This document shows, piece after piece, positions 17,083-27,047 of a stretch of 64,000 bases of DNA. Under the pieces are notes generated by a model that saw only the letters and a list, made by a program, of their open reading frames with translations, did not search any database and was not told where the DNA came from. Every line of letters begins with the position of its first letter. Positions within the stretch are counted from its first letter, which is position 1. A program made the position numbers and the translations under genes. The stretch covers positions 682,001-746,000 of the forward strand of contig NC_050727.1 of NCBI RefSeq assembly GCF_014133895.1. The letters are read 5' to 3'. The stretch comes from Torulaspora globosa. Lineage: Eukaryota; Ascomycota; Saccharomycetes; Saccharomycetales; Saccharomycetaceae.

Positions 17083-18123
17083 ATGAGGTTACCGAATTAT
17101 GTTAGGTTTCGTTTGACTGGTCCCTCCAAGGAGCTGGCCCGTTCCTCGAGGGTGAACGCCTACTTTAAAAGGATCAAGGATAAAGTGATGCCAATATTGA
17201 TCTGGTTAGCATCGTTTAGAGTTGTAGCGTGGTTACATGAAAGTCTGCAGAACATTTTGATTGGCGTCATTAGGGTTGGGCCCGTTCCTCGACACGTTTC
17301 ATTCATCATGGATGGTAACAGACGTTACGCCAAGAAATGTGATATGCCGATCAAGAAGGGTCATGAAGCTGGAGGGGTGGCTTTACTGAATCTGTGTTAC
17401 GCTTGTAAAAGGATCGGGATCAAGTGTGTTTCTGCATATGCGTTTTCGATAGAAAACTTCAACCGTCCCAAGGAGGAAGTTGAGACGTTGACCAATATGT
17501 TTTCAGCCAAGCTAGATGAGTTCTGTGACAGAGCCAACACATTGAGTGATCCGCTGTACGGGTCTCGTCTTCGAATCGTAGGCGACCATTCGCTTGTTTC
17601 TGCGGATATGAGGGAAAAGATAAAAAGAGTGGAACGGCTGACAGACAACGGTGACGACTTCACCTTATACATCTGCTTTCCTTACACTTCCCGGAATGAT
17701 ATTTACCATACGGTGTGTGGTTCCATCGAAAAATCCTTGGCCGATCGCGCGTACGCTAGCTCGCTCACGGTCGCGGGTTTTACCAGGAGCATGTACTTGG
17801 AGGAGTTTTCAAACAACTGCGATTTGCTCATTAGGACCAGTGGCCACATGAGATTGTCGGATTATATGTTATGGCAATCACATGAGAATTCCGAGATTCT
17901 GTTTACGTCGACTTTATGGCCCGATTTTGGATTTATCAGATTGTATTTGGCGCTATTGAGGTGGTCATTTTTCACAAATATCCAGCGTTACAACGAGATG
18001 GGGTTCTCTCTTAGACGAAAACTCTACCATTCCTTGCCCTTTGTGAGCGGTCATGCTCCCGTTTCAGTGGATTCATTGCCCAGCCCTCCGATAGCTATTT
18101 CCGTCACTGGAGAAAGTGAATAA
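17083..18123 (+). CDS. SRT1: cis-prenyltransferase Srt1 (long-chain dehydrodolichyl diphosphate synthase)
   Basis: 346 residues, close to S. cerevisiae Srt1 (343) and longer than Rer2 (286); neighbours also match YMR101C, so SRT1 is preferred over RER2. Adds isopentenyl diphosphate units in cis to farnesyl diphosphate to make polyprenols for dolichol, in Srt1's case on lipid droplets. Substrate-site motif IMDGNRRYAKK lies at about 76-86, followed by YAFSIENFNRPKEE. The C-terminal signature is RTSGHMRLSDYMLWQS, where His stands at the position that is Glu in bacterial UppS. A hydrophobic stretch at about 36-50 (VMPILIWLASFRVVAWL) may attach it to membrane. The stop is only 12 bp from the VPH2 stop on the other strand. 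Confidence 0.9.
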   Translation: MRLPNYVRFRLTGPSKELARSSRVNAYFKRIKDKVMPILIWLASFRVVAWLHESLQNILIGVIRVGPVPRHVSFIMDGNRRYAKKCDMPIKKGHEAGGVALLNLCYACKRIGIKCVSAYAFSIENFNRPKEEVETLTNMFSAKLDEFCDRANTLSDPLYGSRLRIVGDHSLVSADMREKIKRVERLTDNGDDFTLYICFPYTSRNDIYHTVCGSIEKSLADRAYASSLTVAGFTRSMYLEEFSNNCDLLIRTSGHMRLSDYMLWQSHENSEILFTSTLWPDFGFIRLYLALLRWSFFTNIQRYNEMGFSLRRKLYHSLPFVSGHAPVSVDSLPSPPIAISVTGESE

Positions 18124-18135
18124 TGCATGACTAGC

Positions 18136-18783
18136 TCATATGATAATTTGCTTTACAACTTTTTTCTTCTCTTTTTTGGATCTTTCCTTCGACTTTGCAT
18201 CGCTGATCTTTCTCAGATAGCTATTATAAACAACAACCTCTGCAACTAAAACCAGAATTCCGAAAAACAGGCAAAGTATTACTCTGTAATGAAGTGGCAA
18301 TCTAGTCGAGCTACCTGACCAGTACCATATAGCAAACACGACAGAAACCACGCTCACGAGTACATTGAAAACTGTTGTCATTTGCTCGCGAATTTCTTTC
18401 GCCATTTGGGCCGGGGTAGGATCATCATTTTTCCCACTAGAACCGAAAGGGCTGTCTCGTAGTCGGCTTTTTTTGATCAATTCCTGGTACTCGTTCTCTC
18501 GCTGTTGCAAACCCAATCTCTCCAAATCCTTTTTGAACTCGGGACTGTACTGGGATCCCGGGACGTGTTTGGCTTTAAATTTGAATTCTATAGGCGAAAT
18601 TAGTGTCTTCAGTGGTATCTTGCCCTTCAAATACCACTCATAATGATCGATTAGATTATCCATCGAGAGGTGTCCAACGCTTAGGATAGTGTCAATTTCG
18701 TCGCGCTGGCTTTGCGCAATGTCTTCTTCCTTTGCATTCTGGAGTGCTGACCTTATCGATTCATTCAATTGAATATAAAACAT
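18136..18783 (-). CDS. VPH2: V-ATPase assembly factor Vph2 (Vma12)
   Basis: 215 residues, the same length as S. cerevisiae Vph2. An integral ER membrane protein that, with Vma22 and Vma21, assembles the V0 sector of the vacuolar proton ATPase. The N-terminal two thirds is cytosolic (YEWYLKGKIPLKTLI, SPEFKKDLERLGLQQRENEYQ). Two membrane segments form a hairpin near the C-terminus (VFNVLVSVVSVVFAIWYW and YRVILCLFFGILVLVAEVVVY), and the tail is lysine-rich. It converges with SRT1 with almost no space between stops. The neighbour MUB1 is on the same strand. Confidence 0.93.
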   Translation of the reverse strand: MFYIQLNESIRSALQNAKEEDIAQSQRDEIDTILSVGHLSMDNLIDHYEWYLKGKIPLKTLISPIEFKFKAKHVPGSQYSPEFKKDLERLGLQQRENEYQELIKKSRLRDSPFGSSGKNDDPTPAQMAKEIREQMTTVFNVLVSVVSVVFAIWYWSGSSTRLPLHYRVILCLFFGILVLVAEVVVYNSYLRKISDAKSKERSKKEKKKVVKQIII

Positions 18784-18931
18784 GGAAAATGGCTTTTAAC
18801 CGTAGTGCCTGTTGGTAGTCTTCTCGCGTTGTTGTAGAAGTTTGTTCAACTAAGCGATCTTTTTAACTTGCTTAGAAAATTCTCAAACTCCAATTCAAGT
18901 ATGTACGATACAAGCTATACTTTTACTTGCT

Positions 18932-20926
18932 CTATGCTATATTACTGCCACTGTTTTGATCTGTTAAAACCATTTCATCTTCTTCCTCAGTTATGTCGCC
19001 TATTATATGTCTGACAACGTTGTCCACATTCGGCCTTCCGTTATCATTCATGCTTAGAGTTGTCGGTGAATCAGCTGCCCTAACATTAAAGCCAGCAGGC
19101 ACCGCTTCTGCACCTTCGATGCCACCACCTACTGCTATTCCCCCACCGTTAGCAGCATCCTCCGTGGCATTATTGTTTATAGTGAAGTTTATTGTAGTTC
19201 CATCGTCTGGCGGGTTCTGGCTTAGGCTGTTAGATGAATGAGCAGCATTAGGTGTATTAGCACCTGTGGTTGAAGCAGTCGTGCTGACGCTCGTGCCGAC
19301 CTCATGGCACCAGTATCTATGGTAAGTCCAGGCTGTTAATTGACAATCACGAGAACAGTACTTTGTGCGCTTGCAGCGACGGCATTTGGCAAATTGTCTG
19401 GGAAAATCTTCCCATTTACCACAAGCAAAGTTGGCACATTGGCGCACTCCAGTGACCTCATTCTTCCTACAAGAGTTTCTCATTATTACGGAACTCCAAT
19501 AAACCATGTCATGCGGATTTTCATGATTTACCGTGCACCGTTCAACCAGAGGAAATAGATTCAGACTCTCCTTTGAATTGATATATGACCACGTTTCATC
19601 ATCTAATTCGGTAGATAGAGTGTTATAATCCCACTTCCTCTTGAAATCATCGATTAATCTTCTCTCTTGGACCCTCCTTGGTTGATTATGCTCTGTTGAT
19701 ATGCTAGAAATAAAATGTCTATAACGCTTTTGAAAGAAAGGTTCGTTTTCCTTGATTGTCTCCTTTTCGGACTGCTTACAGCTTCGCGCAACTTCCTGCA
19801 GCTCGATTAGGAATGGATCATCGGTTGCAGCCATATGATTTGGCGGTGCATCTTGCATCACTATATCCCCTGATGCTGAACCTTCCCCATCGGGTCGCTC
19901 TTTCTGCGCTAGTCGTTTCCTGACCCGTTCCACGACGGATCTGAAAGATAAGGACTCTACCAATTCGACATTCTGCAATTGCTGCTTCATATACGTGTAT
20001 TTCGAGATGAAAGCCAACAGTTGCAAGGACCATATGACATCGTCCTGCTTCGGGATCACTCTACCCAGCAAGAAATCTCGAGGAACAGATATACAAAGAG
20101 ATTGATCATCATCGCCAACAAAGCTTCCGTCACCGGCGTTAAACTTATCAGATGTTTCACTTTCCGTTGATTCGCTCGGGCTGTCCTTTTCTCTTCTTTT
20201 ACCGTCGATCCCGTCCACGTCGGTCGACGTCCTGCAGTTCAACCATATTTCGATAAAATCTGACGGCAGTGTCATGGAAGGCCCCATAAGATCCTCGCCA
20301 GCGAAGTTGTCATCATTTGAAAGCCTTAAAGGATCTCTCCCGGTGATATACTCCATGTACTGCGCGTAAGACTCGTTTTCATCCTTTCGCAGCAGCCTGT
20401 AAGTTTTCTCGCTCTCCAGAGAGCTCAAATTTATGTCAATGGGGCCCCCTTTCAGATGATCATATTTCTTGTGATATATCAAGTAGTTGTCAACCACCGT
20501 GGCCAAAACCGGCACAACCCCAGACAGCACCACTTTCTTTCGTATCTGTTCTGTACCTCTGGTACCTGTAAGGACGAGACACTGGAACGCTAGAGTCCAT
20601 TTCCAGGCACACATTGCCAGCTTCTTCTGTCTCCATATCGATTGAGCACGTTTATGTTTGCTGACATGTTTCAAATCCAGCCCTAAAAGCTCGAAAAGAG
20701 GGATGTAACATCCCTGGAGTATCGCAACGAGTCTCTCCAAGGCTCCATCATTCGCTAAAGTCTCTCGTACCTTTCCCGAATTAGACGTTAGATAAGTTAG
20801 ATGATTCAAAGAGTTGATCAACGGTATATCAGAGTTTATATCCAGGGCTCTACGATCGTACACGGTGGAAGTGATTGTCACCACCGGCCTATTCGCCTGG
20901 ATACATTTCTGATTCAAATCCCTCAT
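18932..20926 (-). CDS. MUB1: MYND zinc-finger protein Mub1
   Basis: 664 residues (S. cerevisiae Mub1, 620). Mub1 bridges the E3 ligase Ubr2 and the E2 Rad6 to ubiquitinate Rpn4, so it controls proteasome gene expression; it also affects bud-site choice. The conserved N-terminus (PVVTITSTVYDRRALD, NSLNHLTYLTSNSGKVRETL) is an armadillo-like region. The MYND finger at about 495-545 reads CANFACGKW, CRRCKRTKYCSRDCQ, then the W-x5-H-x3-C ending. The C-terminal 120 residues are low complexity (Asn, Gly, Ala, Asp rich). The 5' end faces a long intergenic region with tRNA-Ala. Confidence 0.93.
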   Translation of the reverse strand: MRDLNQKCIQANRPVVTITSTVYDRRALDINSDIPLINSLNHLTYLTSNSGKVRETLANDGALERLVAILQGCYIPLFELLGLDLKHVSKHKRAQSIWRQKKLAMCAWKWTLAFQCLVLTGTRGTEQIRKKVVLSGVVPVLATVVDNYLIYHKKYDHLKGGPIDINLSSLESEKTYRLLRKDENESYAQYMEYITGRDPLRLSNDDNFAGEDLMGPSMTLPSDFIEIWLNCRTSTDVDGIDGKRREKDSPSESTESETSDKFNAGDGSFVGDDDQSLCISVPRDFLLGRVIPKQDDVIWSLQLLAFISKYTYMKQQLQNVELVESLSFRSVVERVRKRLAQKERPDGEGSASGDIVMQDAPPNHMAATDDPFLIELQEVARSCKQSEKETIKENEPFFQKRYRHFISSISTEHNQPRRVQERRLIDDFKRKWDYNTLSTELDDETWSYINSKESLNLFPLVERCTVNHENPHDMVYWSSVIMRNSCRKNEVTGVRQCANFACGKWEDFPRQFAKCRRCKRTKYCSRDCQLTAWTYHRYWCHEVGTSVSTTASTTGANTPNAAHSSNSLSQNPPDDGTTINFTINNNATEDAANGGGIAVGGGIEGAEAVPAGFNVRAADSPTTLSMNDNGRPNVDNVVRHIIGDITEEEDEMVLTDQNSGSNIA

Positions 20927-21871
20927 AGATACTGAGCAAACTCCGGCAGCTTGAGTGAGATAAAGTGAGACTAAATCACAAAAAGTAAAAATATCAAATA
21001 ATCAACTGCTACAACGTCCGAGAGTTCTCCTGTAGTATGACTTTCAAATGAGGGAAACCCGAACACACACTGCGAGCGACACCTTTTCCGATACCTCCTG
21101 ACAAAACAAAACGCAACAATATCGTACCACCGTGATCGTATCAGTAATGCTTGATGGATACCATGGAATGGATTCTAGATATGCAAATGCCGCCTATTAT
21201 CATTGTTATTGTTTTGCCACCAGGAAGCCCTTCATTATCGTCTCGTCTAGATGCGCTGAACGTAACAAGCGATCTATATAACAGCTACTTTAAGGCCAAC
21301 TCTCAGCAAGCTGCTGGTGAAGCATAGCAAGTACTCGACCTAGTAGCGGGTGAGTTGCCTGTTACTTGCTGATCGACAACATCCACTGTAGGTTTTCCTT
21401 CTCTGCTGAACTATGGCAAGGTAGGTAGAGATGCGCGAGGATCGCCTGAAGAGGGATCTATTACTTGGAACGTGTCCTCCTGCGAAGCCCATTCAGCCGT
21501 CATTGGCTTCTTGACTCGCTTTTCCTCTATGTTTCTATCACATTAACATTCTGTTTTCATGTTTTGTAGATCGTTCTGCAAGTTTAGCCGAGAAATGCAG
21601 AAACAGCCAAGAGAACATGCCATGCAACGACCTCTAGAAAGGAGACGGCATTTCATTGCATTTCGAGCAAGGTTCAGCGATGCGCAGAGCAGGTAACATG
21701 TCAGATCAAGCGAATGGTTGCTTGAAGCGTAACTGATTATATCAGTTGCAAGATATGTATTGGGCGCTTCGTAGCGAGCCAGATACATTTCAAAGGAATC
21801 ATACAAGGAGCAGTCGCAGGAAAACAAGAGGTATACCCAGTAATGAGCTTAAAAATTCCAACCATTATAAC
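20927..21871. other. Long intergenic region upstream of MUB1 and tRNA-Ala
   Basis: 945 bp with no supported protein gene. It holds the MUB1 promoter. A TATA-like CTATATAA is near 21274, followed by an imperfect hairpin (AGCAAGTA at about 21327 pairing with TACTTGCT near 21364, inner arms ACTC/GAGT). A short ATG frame near 21413 could be joined to downstream sequence by a weak GTAGGT/TTGTAG pair. None of this proves a transcript. I see no LTR remnant although this flanks a tRNA. Confidence 0.35.
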
Positions 21872-21944
21872 GGGCATGTGGCGTAGTTGGTAGCGCGCTC
21901 CCTTAGCATGGGAGAGGTCTTCGGTTCGACTCCGGACTTGTCCA
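21872..21944 (+). tRNA. tA(AGC): tRNA-Ala (anticodon AGC)
   Basis: A 73 nt cloverleaf without intron. The acceptor GGGCATG pairs with CTTGTCC (one T-T mismatch that I recall also in S. cerevisiae tA(AGC)) and the discriminator is A. The D arm contains TGGCGTAGTTGG. The anticodon stem CTCCC/GGGAG encloses TTAGCAT, anticodon AGC. Box B is GGTTCGACTCC. Confidence 0.95.
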
Positions 21945-21948
21945 TTTA

Positions 21949-21953
21949 TTTTT
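21949..21953 (+). terminator. RNA polymerase III terminator of tRNA-Ala
   Basis: Five T residues 5 nt after the tRNA 3' end. Confidence 0.75.
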
Positions 21954-22099
21954 GCACCACTCAACGACCTGTTCTGGCAAGTTCAGAAGAGTGCTCCATA
22001 CAGCACTGACTACAATCGGTGTGCTTGCACAGGGCAATTGGCGAGCCGCAAAGGCTTCATCTTTGGCGTGGCTAAGAATTTCAGTTTCCTTCTACTGAC

Positions 22100-22112
22100 T
22101 TCTGGAAAGTTC
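22100..22112 (+). promoter_or_regulatory. Heat-shock element before SBA1
   Basis: TTCtgGAAagTTC, three perfect alternating nTTCn/nGAAn units, about 145 nt before the SBA1 start and 50 nt before its TATA box. This is the Hsf1 site expected for an Hsp90 co-chaperone gene. Confidence 0.75.
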
Positions 22113-22257
22113 GATCAAGTGGCCCGTGAAAAAGAAGGGAGTTGATCGCCATATAAAGACCCCTAAGCTACAATAGCAGCTGTTCAGCATCCAATACTTG
22201 AGCAGTGAGTTGAACAAGCATTGAGTGCTTATATTACAACAACCATAATCTTTTGCT

Positions 22258-22839
22258 ATGTCAGTAAAGACTCTAAACCCTGAAGTGCTTTGGGCTCAAA
22301 GATCCAGCGAAACGGAACCCGAGGAAAACTATCTGCTTGTTACAATCTCTATCCCAGACTGTGAGAACCCAACAGTGAAATTAGAGCCAACTTTCTTTGA
22401 GTTTCAAGCGAAATCTAAGGGCCATGTCGGCGATGAGACTTCTCACCAGTACCATCTACACATCGATTTCTTCAAGGAGATTGTTCCCGATAAGACCGTC
22501 CACAAGATAGCCAATGGCCAACATTATTTCTTAAAAATTTACAAGAAGGACCTTGGTATCGAGTTCTGGCCTCGTTTGACCAAGGAGAAGGTGAAATACC
22601 CTTATATCAAGACCGATTTCAACAAATGGGTCGACGAAGACGAGCAACATAATGCGCCTCCTCCAGCGGGATTCGACATGAACGATATGCTGATGAATGG
22701 CAACCCTGATATGGAGGCGTTGAAAGCACAATTGGCACAGGGAGCCGGCGGTCTGGATATGGGCGCCGGGGACTTGCCAGAAGAACTGGATGATGAGGAA
22801 GACGATGAGGAAGTAGAGGAAATTGAAGCTGGCAAATAG
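22258..22839 (+). CDS. SBA1: Hsp90 co-chaperone Sba1 (p23)
   Basis: 193 residues (S. cerevisiae Sba1, 216). Binds the ATP-bound closed Hsp90 dimer and slows ATP hydrolysis, stabilising client complexes in cytosol and nucleus. A CS domain (about 5-125) contains PEVLWAQRS, YLLVTISIPDC, LHIDFFKEIV and the p23 signature WPRLTKEKVKYPYIKTDFNKW. A short Gly/Met-rich linker (GAGGLDMGAGD) and an acidic tail (DDEEDDEEVEEIE) follow, as in Sba1; the linker is shorter than in S. cerevisiae. The preceding HSE fits Hsf1 control. Confidence 0.95.
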   Translation: MSVKTLNPEVLWAQRSSETEPEENYLLVTISIPDCENPTVKLEPTFFEFQAKSKGHVGDETSHQYHLHIDFFKEIVPDKTVHKIANGQHYFLKIYKKDLGIEFWPRLTKEKVKYPYIKTDFNKWVDEDEQHNAPPPAGFDMNDMLMNGNPDMEALKAQLAQGAGGLDMGAGDLPEELDDEEDDEEVEEIEAGK

Positions 22840-22945
22840 ATAACAGCGTCGTTTCCCCTGGTGCAAGCTCATATGAGAAATTCTAGATAATGAAGCATAT
22901 ATAATCTGCCTTAAGAGATTACCTCTCGCGAGTAAATCGGCGTAT

Positions 22946-23839
<894 letters not shown>

Positions 23840-24076
23840 TTATGGCTATCTCAATTGCGTTTAAACCAGAAGTATATTACATTCACCTTCGGTACTTCAA
23901 AGTTAGGTGTATATTTTATTAGTACGCGTGGCGCGAACTAGTTACTATGGTTGATTGAGCCTCGACTTCGAAGAATCAAAGGTCAACGAGACCGGCCAAT
24001 ATGTGAATTTTCTAAGTTAATACTGTTACATTTGTTATGTGATAATGAGACATGCAATGGATTGTAATTCTTGGTC

Positions 24077-25522
24077 TCAGAACGGTAGAGCGTCTGCGGT
24101 CGATTTGACAAAACTTGACTCTCTTATCTGATCGATCCTCCATCTTTCGCTTTTCCTGGTCAGAGTATGCTGAACGATCTGCTTAGCGTCAAGGTCTTCA
24201 TTCAACAGTCGGAGCCACTTCCATTCGTAGCGGGCAATCCTGTGGGATGTGGCTCTATTGCGTTGTCTCACTGACGCATTGGGAGGAGGATCGAATGGTA
24301 GTCTATCCTCCAGTAAACCGAACAAGATCACCCCTAATGCCCAGGTATCACTCAGACGGCCATCGTATGGTATTCCCATCAAGATTTCTGGGGAAACATA
24401 ATCTTCCGAGCCGCAACGGGCTGTACAAAGTTCACCTGGCTCAATCTTCTTACAAAGTCCAAAATCGGCCAATTCTATCAAGTGGTGTTTCAGATACACT
24501 GGCGAGTCTTTCATATCGATAATAGCATCCAATGGGAATTTGAGAAGCACATTCTCTAGTTTTAAGTCCCTATGAATTACGTTGTTGTCATGCAAGTATT
24601 TGACCGCCATAACCAGCTCCGAGAAAAGCCTCTGTACCACCGACACTTCGAGCTTCCCGTTACAGCTAGTTGCTGCCACCAGCAGGTCCCCTCCAGAGCA
24701 GTAGGACATGATCATGTCACAATGCGGCAGTCTATCCTCACGTAGCATTAAATCTCTCAAGGGCTTTTTGCTCGTTATGAAGACAGGGTTGTTGACCCCG
24801 TATAGTTTCACGATAGATGGGTAATCCAGGCTTTTAAGTATGGCAAGCTCTCTGCTCAGCGAGCTTTCCAGACGTGAAAGCAAATCCTTGGCCAACTGTG
24901 GGTTTAACGCCTGCCTATTCACCAACTCTTCCGGGTATTTGATTCTCTTTACTGAAACCAGCCTCAATCTAGGATCTGTAGTTTGATCTATCGATTCATA
25001 CAGGAACACATTACTGAAGTTGCCCGATCCAATCTGTCTCACTTTCTTCCATCTCATCGGCACATCCAAGCGATCCAACATATATCCTATCAGTATTTCC
25101 TGATCATCCACGGTATCTACTTCTATTGGGTCGCTTCTGGCCGATAATGAAAAGTCGGTCGTCGATGAACTCTCACTAACTGTCGGCAAAGAACTGACTC
25201 TCTGTTGCGCAGCCTCCGGCAGAGGGAAAAGCTCCGACACAACGCGATGCTGGGCGCCTGCATTTTCTTTGGCGGGCTGCACCGCATCTCCTCGTCTCTT
25301 TGAAATAACGAGAGCTTGTCGTGGTGATTTTGCTGAATGCGCTGGAGGAGTGTACGTCATCGGAGTTGGTAAAGTCTGCACAGATTCAAAGGTCGGAATC
25401 ATCAGTGATAGTGGTGTTACCTGCCCATTCTGGCTTGCATTTTCAGATCGTAGAGGCTCATTCTCCGAATCGAAGATGCCTTTTTGTGGGACCTTTGGCG
25501 CCTGCGGATCTTCCTCAGGCAT
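24077..25522 (-). CDS. PRR1: Prr1-like serine/threonine protein kinase
   Basis: 481 residues (S. cerevisiae Prr1, 518). Prr1 is reported to dampen pheromone-pathway signalling downstream of Fus3; direct substrates are little known. The first 150 residues are Pro/Ser/Gln-rich and disordered. The kinase domain (about 155-475) shows GSGNFSNVFLYE, VSVKRIKYP (catalytic Lys), HRDLKLENVLL, ADFGLCKKIEPGE and CGSEDYVSPEIL. The DFGLCK and CGSEDY loops fit the Prr1/Npr1-related fungal group. Position beside APN1 and RAD27 matches YKL116C. Confidence 0.88.
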   Translation of the reverse strand: MPEEDPQAPKVPQKGIFDSENEPLRSENASQNGQVTPLSLMIPTFESVQTLPTPMTYTPPAHSAKSPRQALVISKRRGDAVQPAKENAGAQHRVVSELFPLPEAAQQRVSSLPTVSESSSTTDFSLSARSDPIEVDTVDDQEILIGYMLDRLDVPMRWKKVRQIGSGNFSNVFLYESIDQTTDPRLRLVSVKRIKYPEELVNRQALNPQLAKDLLSRLESSLSRELAILKSLDYPSIVKLYGVNNPVFITSKKPLRDLMLREDRLPHCDMIMSYCSGGDLLVAATSCNGKLEVSVVQRLFSELVMAVKYLHDNNVIHRDLKLENVLLKFPLDAIIDMKDSPVYLKHHLIELADFGLCKKIEPGELCTARCGSEDYVSPEILMGIPYDGRLSDTWALGVILFGLLEDRLPFDPPPNASVRQRNRATSHRIARYEWKWLRLLNEDLDAKQIVQHTLTRKSERWRIDQIRESSFVKSTADALPF

Positions 25523-25815
25523 GCTCTTCCAATTGTGTACAATACCGCAATACCCTCACTCAACTGTTAAATGGGTGTAGCAATAATGAATCAGTTACTT
25601 GTGGGTCCTGCCAAACAATAATGTGTCTTTTCTTCGTTGTTTGTCTAACTTACTTCATAGCATCTAGTATCAACCAATGTAAGCGTAAATACATACAAAC
25701 TTGAAAAGAGCACCGCAAGACATAGAAGTTCCAGCTCATATGAAGTTAAAGTAAGAACAAAGTCATTATGAGACGAAATCTGCTTGAATGTATCGACATA
25801 CCGTTCTACAAAATG

Positions 25816-26889
25816 TCAGTCTTTCTTTCTTGACCGCTTCGGTTTTCTCACTTTATCCAACTCGTCTTCGGATTCCACTACGGTCTTCCTTTTCTTAGCA
25901 GCAGATTTCTTCTGCTTGGTGGCAAACTTTTGCTCGTGCTCCTGCCTTGATTTTGAACCTTGCTTTTGCAGCGCTTCATTTTTTGAAATCACCTCTTTAT
26001 CATCCTTTTCCTTGCCTTCGAGCCACTCGAGAACTTTGATCTCTCGTCCATAACCCTCCGGCTCAGGTTGCGGTGTCTCGAGAATTATTGGTATGTTAAC
26101 AAGGTGCTCTGAATGTGCTATGAGTCTGAACACCTCCAGACCCAGGAATCCTTGCCCAAGAAGCTCATGTAGATCTCTGTTGGCACCTAGAGGAACCTTC
26201 GAGTCATTCAGATGAATGGCCTTTAAATACTGCAATCCGACTGTCTCGTCAAATAGCTTCCAAAACTTGTCGAAGCATTCTTCTGTGCGGATATCGTAGC
26301 CCGCGGCAAATGCATGGCATGTATCTATACACACACCGATTCTGTCCTTGTCATCGATCATCTCTATCACTGCTCGCAAATCCTCCAGGTTGCTTCCGAC
26401 AAGATCGCCGGTACCTGCCATATTCTCGAGTACAATCTTGACGAACTGCGTTTCTTTCAGCGCCTTGTTCAGGTATTTTGCCAGCTGCTTGAGCTGAACC
26501 TGATGGTCAGCCTTCAGGCTGGATCCCGGGTGTAGGTTATACAACCCAACTCCCAGCTGCTCACATCTTCGTAAGTCGTCAATCAGAGAATCGTAAGCCT
26601 TCTCAGCCTTTTCGAGATCCGGATTGGCGAGGTTAATGAAGTACTGTCCATGAGGCAGCACGTCTGTGAGCGGGTTGTACCCGTACTGCTTGCAATTGTC
26701 TTTGAACTTTTGGATCTCGTCCTCAGTATATTGCGGTGAAACCCACTTTCTTGGCGACTTCAGAAACATTGCGAATGAGTTGCAACCTATATTGAACGCA
26801 TTGGTAACACTGTTGGAGATGCCACCGGCCGTCGATACATGACCACCGAAACGGTACTTTGACGTGGTGGATCTCACGAACTGAGACAT
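25816..26889 (-). CDS. APN1: AP endonuclease Apn1 (endonuclease IV family)
   Basis: 357 residues (S. cerevisiae Apn1, 367). The main AP endonuclease and 3'-phosphodiesterase of base excision repair, in nucleus and mitochondria. The zinc-dependent TIM barrel carries the metal-ligand blocks in order: FGGHVS, LYNLHPGSSL, VLENMAG, CIDTCHAFAAGYD, KAIHLNDSK, DLHELLGQGFLG and IILETPQPE. The C-terminal 90 residues are Lys/Arg-rich (KKRKTV, RKPKRSRKKD), acting as nuclear localisation signal in S. cerevisiae. The frame reaches 26913 only through a GTG; the first ATG (26887-26889) gives MSQFVRSTTSKYRFGG, which fits the family. Confidence 0.95.
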   Translation of the reverse strand: MSQFVRSTTSKYRFGGHVSTAGGISNSVTNAFNIGCNSFAMFLKSPRKWVSPQYTEDEIQKFKDNCKQYGYNPLTDVLPHGQYFINLANPDLEKAEKAYDSLIDDLRRCEQLGVGLYNLHPGSSLKADHQVQLKQLAKYLNKALKETQFVKIVLENMAGTGDLVGSNLEDLRAVIEMIDDKDRIGVCIDTCHAFAAGYDIRTEECFDKFWKLFDETVGLQYLKAIHLNDSKVPLGANRDLHELLGQGFLGLEVFRLIAHSEHLVNIPIILETPQPEPEGYGREIKVLEWLEGKEKDDKEVISKNEALQKQGSKSRQEHEQKFATKQKKSAAKKRKTVVESEDELDKVRKPKRSRKKD

Positions 26890-27047
26890 AGCTACTCCAA
26901 ACACCCGTTTCACCGTTCTTCCTTATGGCTCCTGTTTTCGCACTTTTGAGCCGCTCTTTAATTCGTCGTCTTTGAAGGGCTTTAGTATCTTTACACAGTA
27001 CAACGAGAAACTAAGTAAAAAGTGAAAATCCATGCAAGCTCGGTAAC

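Larger units (their letters stand above)
21945..22257. other. tRNA-Ala to SBA1 intergenic region (SBA1 promoter)
   Basis: 313 bp holding the SBA1 promoter: a heat-shock element at 22100-22112 and a TATA box (CATATAAAG) near 22152. No gene seen. Confidence 0.55.

Noticed and set aside
20927..21871. Possible Ty-type LTR upstream of tRNA-Ala
   Set aside because: No TG...CA-bounded element of LTR length, no primer-binding site and no target duplication could be read.
26890..26913. Eight-residue N-terminal extension of APN1
   Set aside because: Starts with GTG; the next codon position with ATG matches the family N-terminus.
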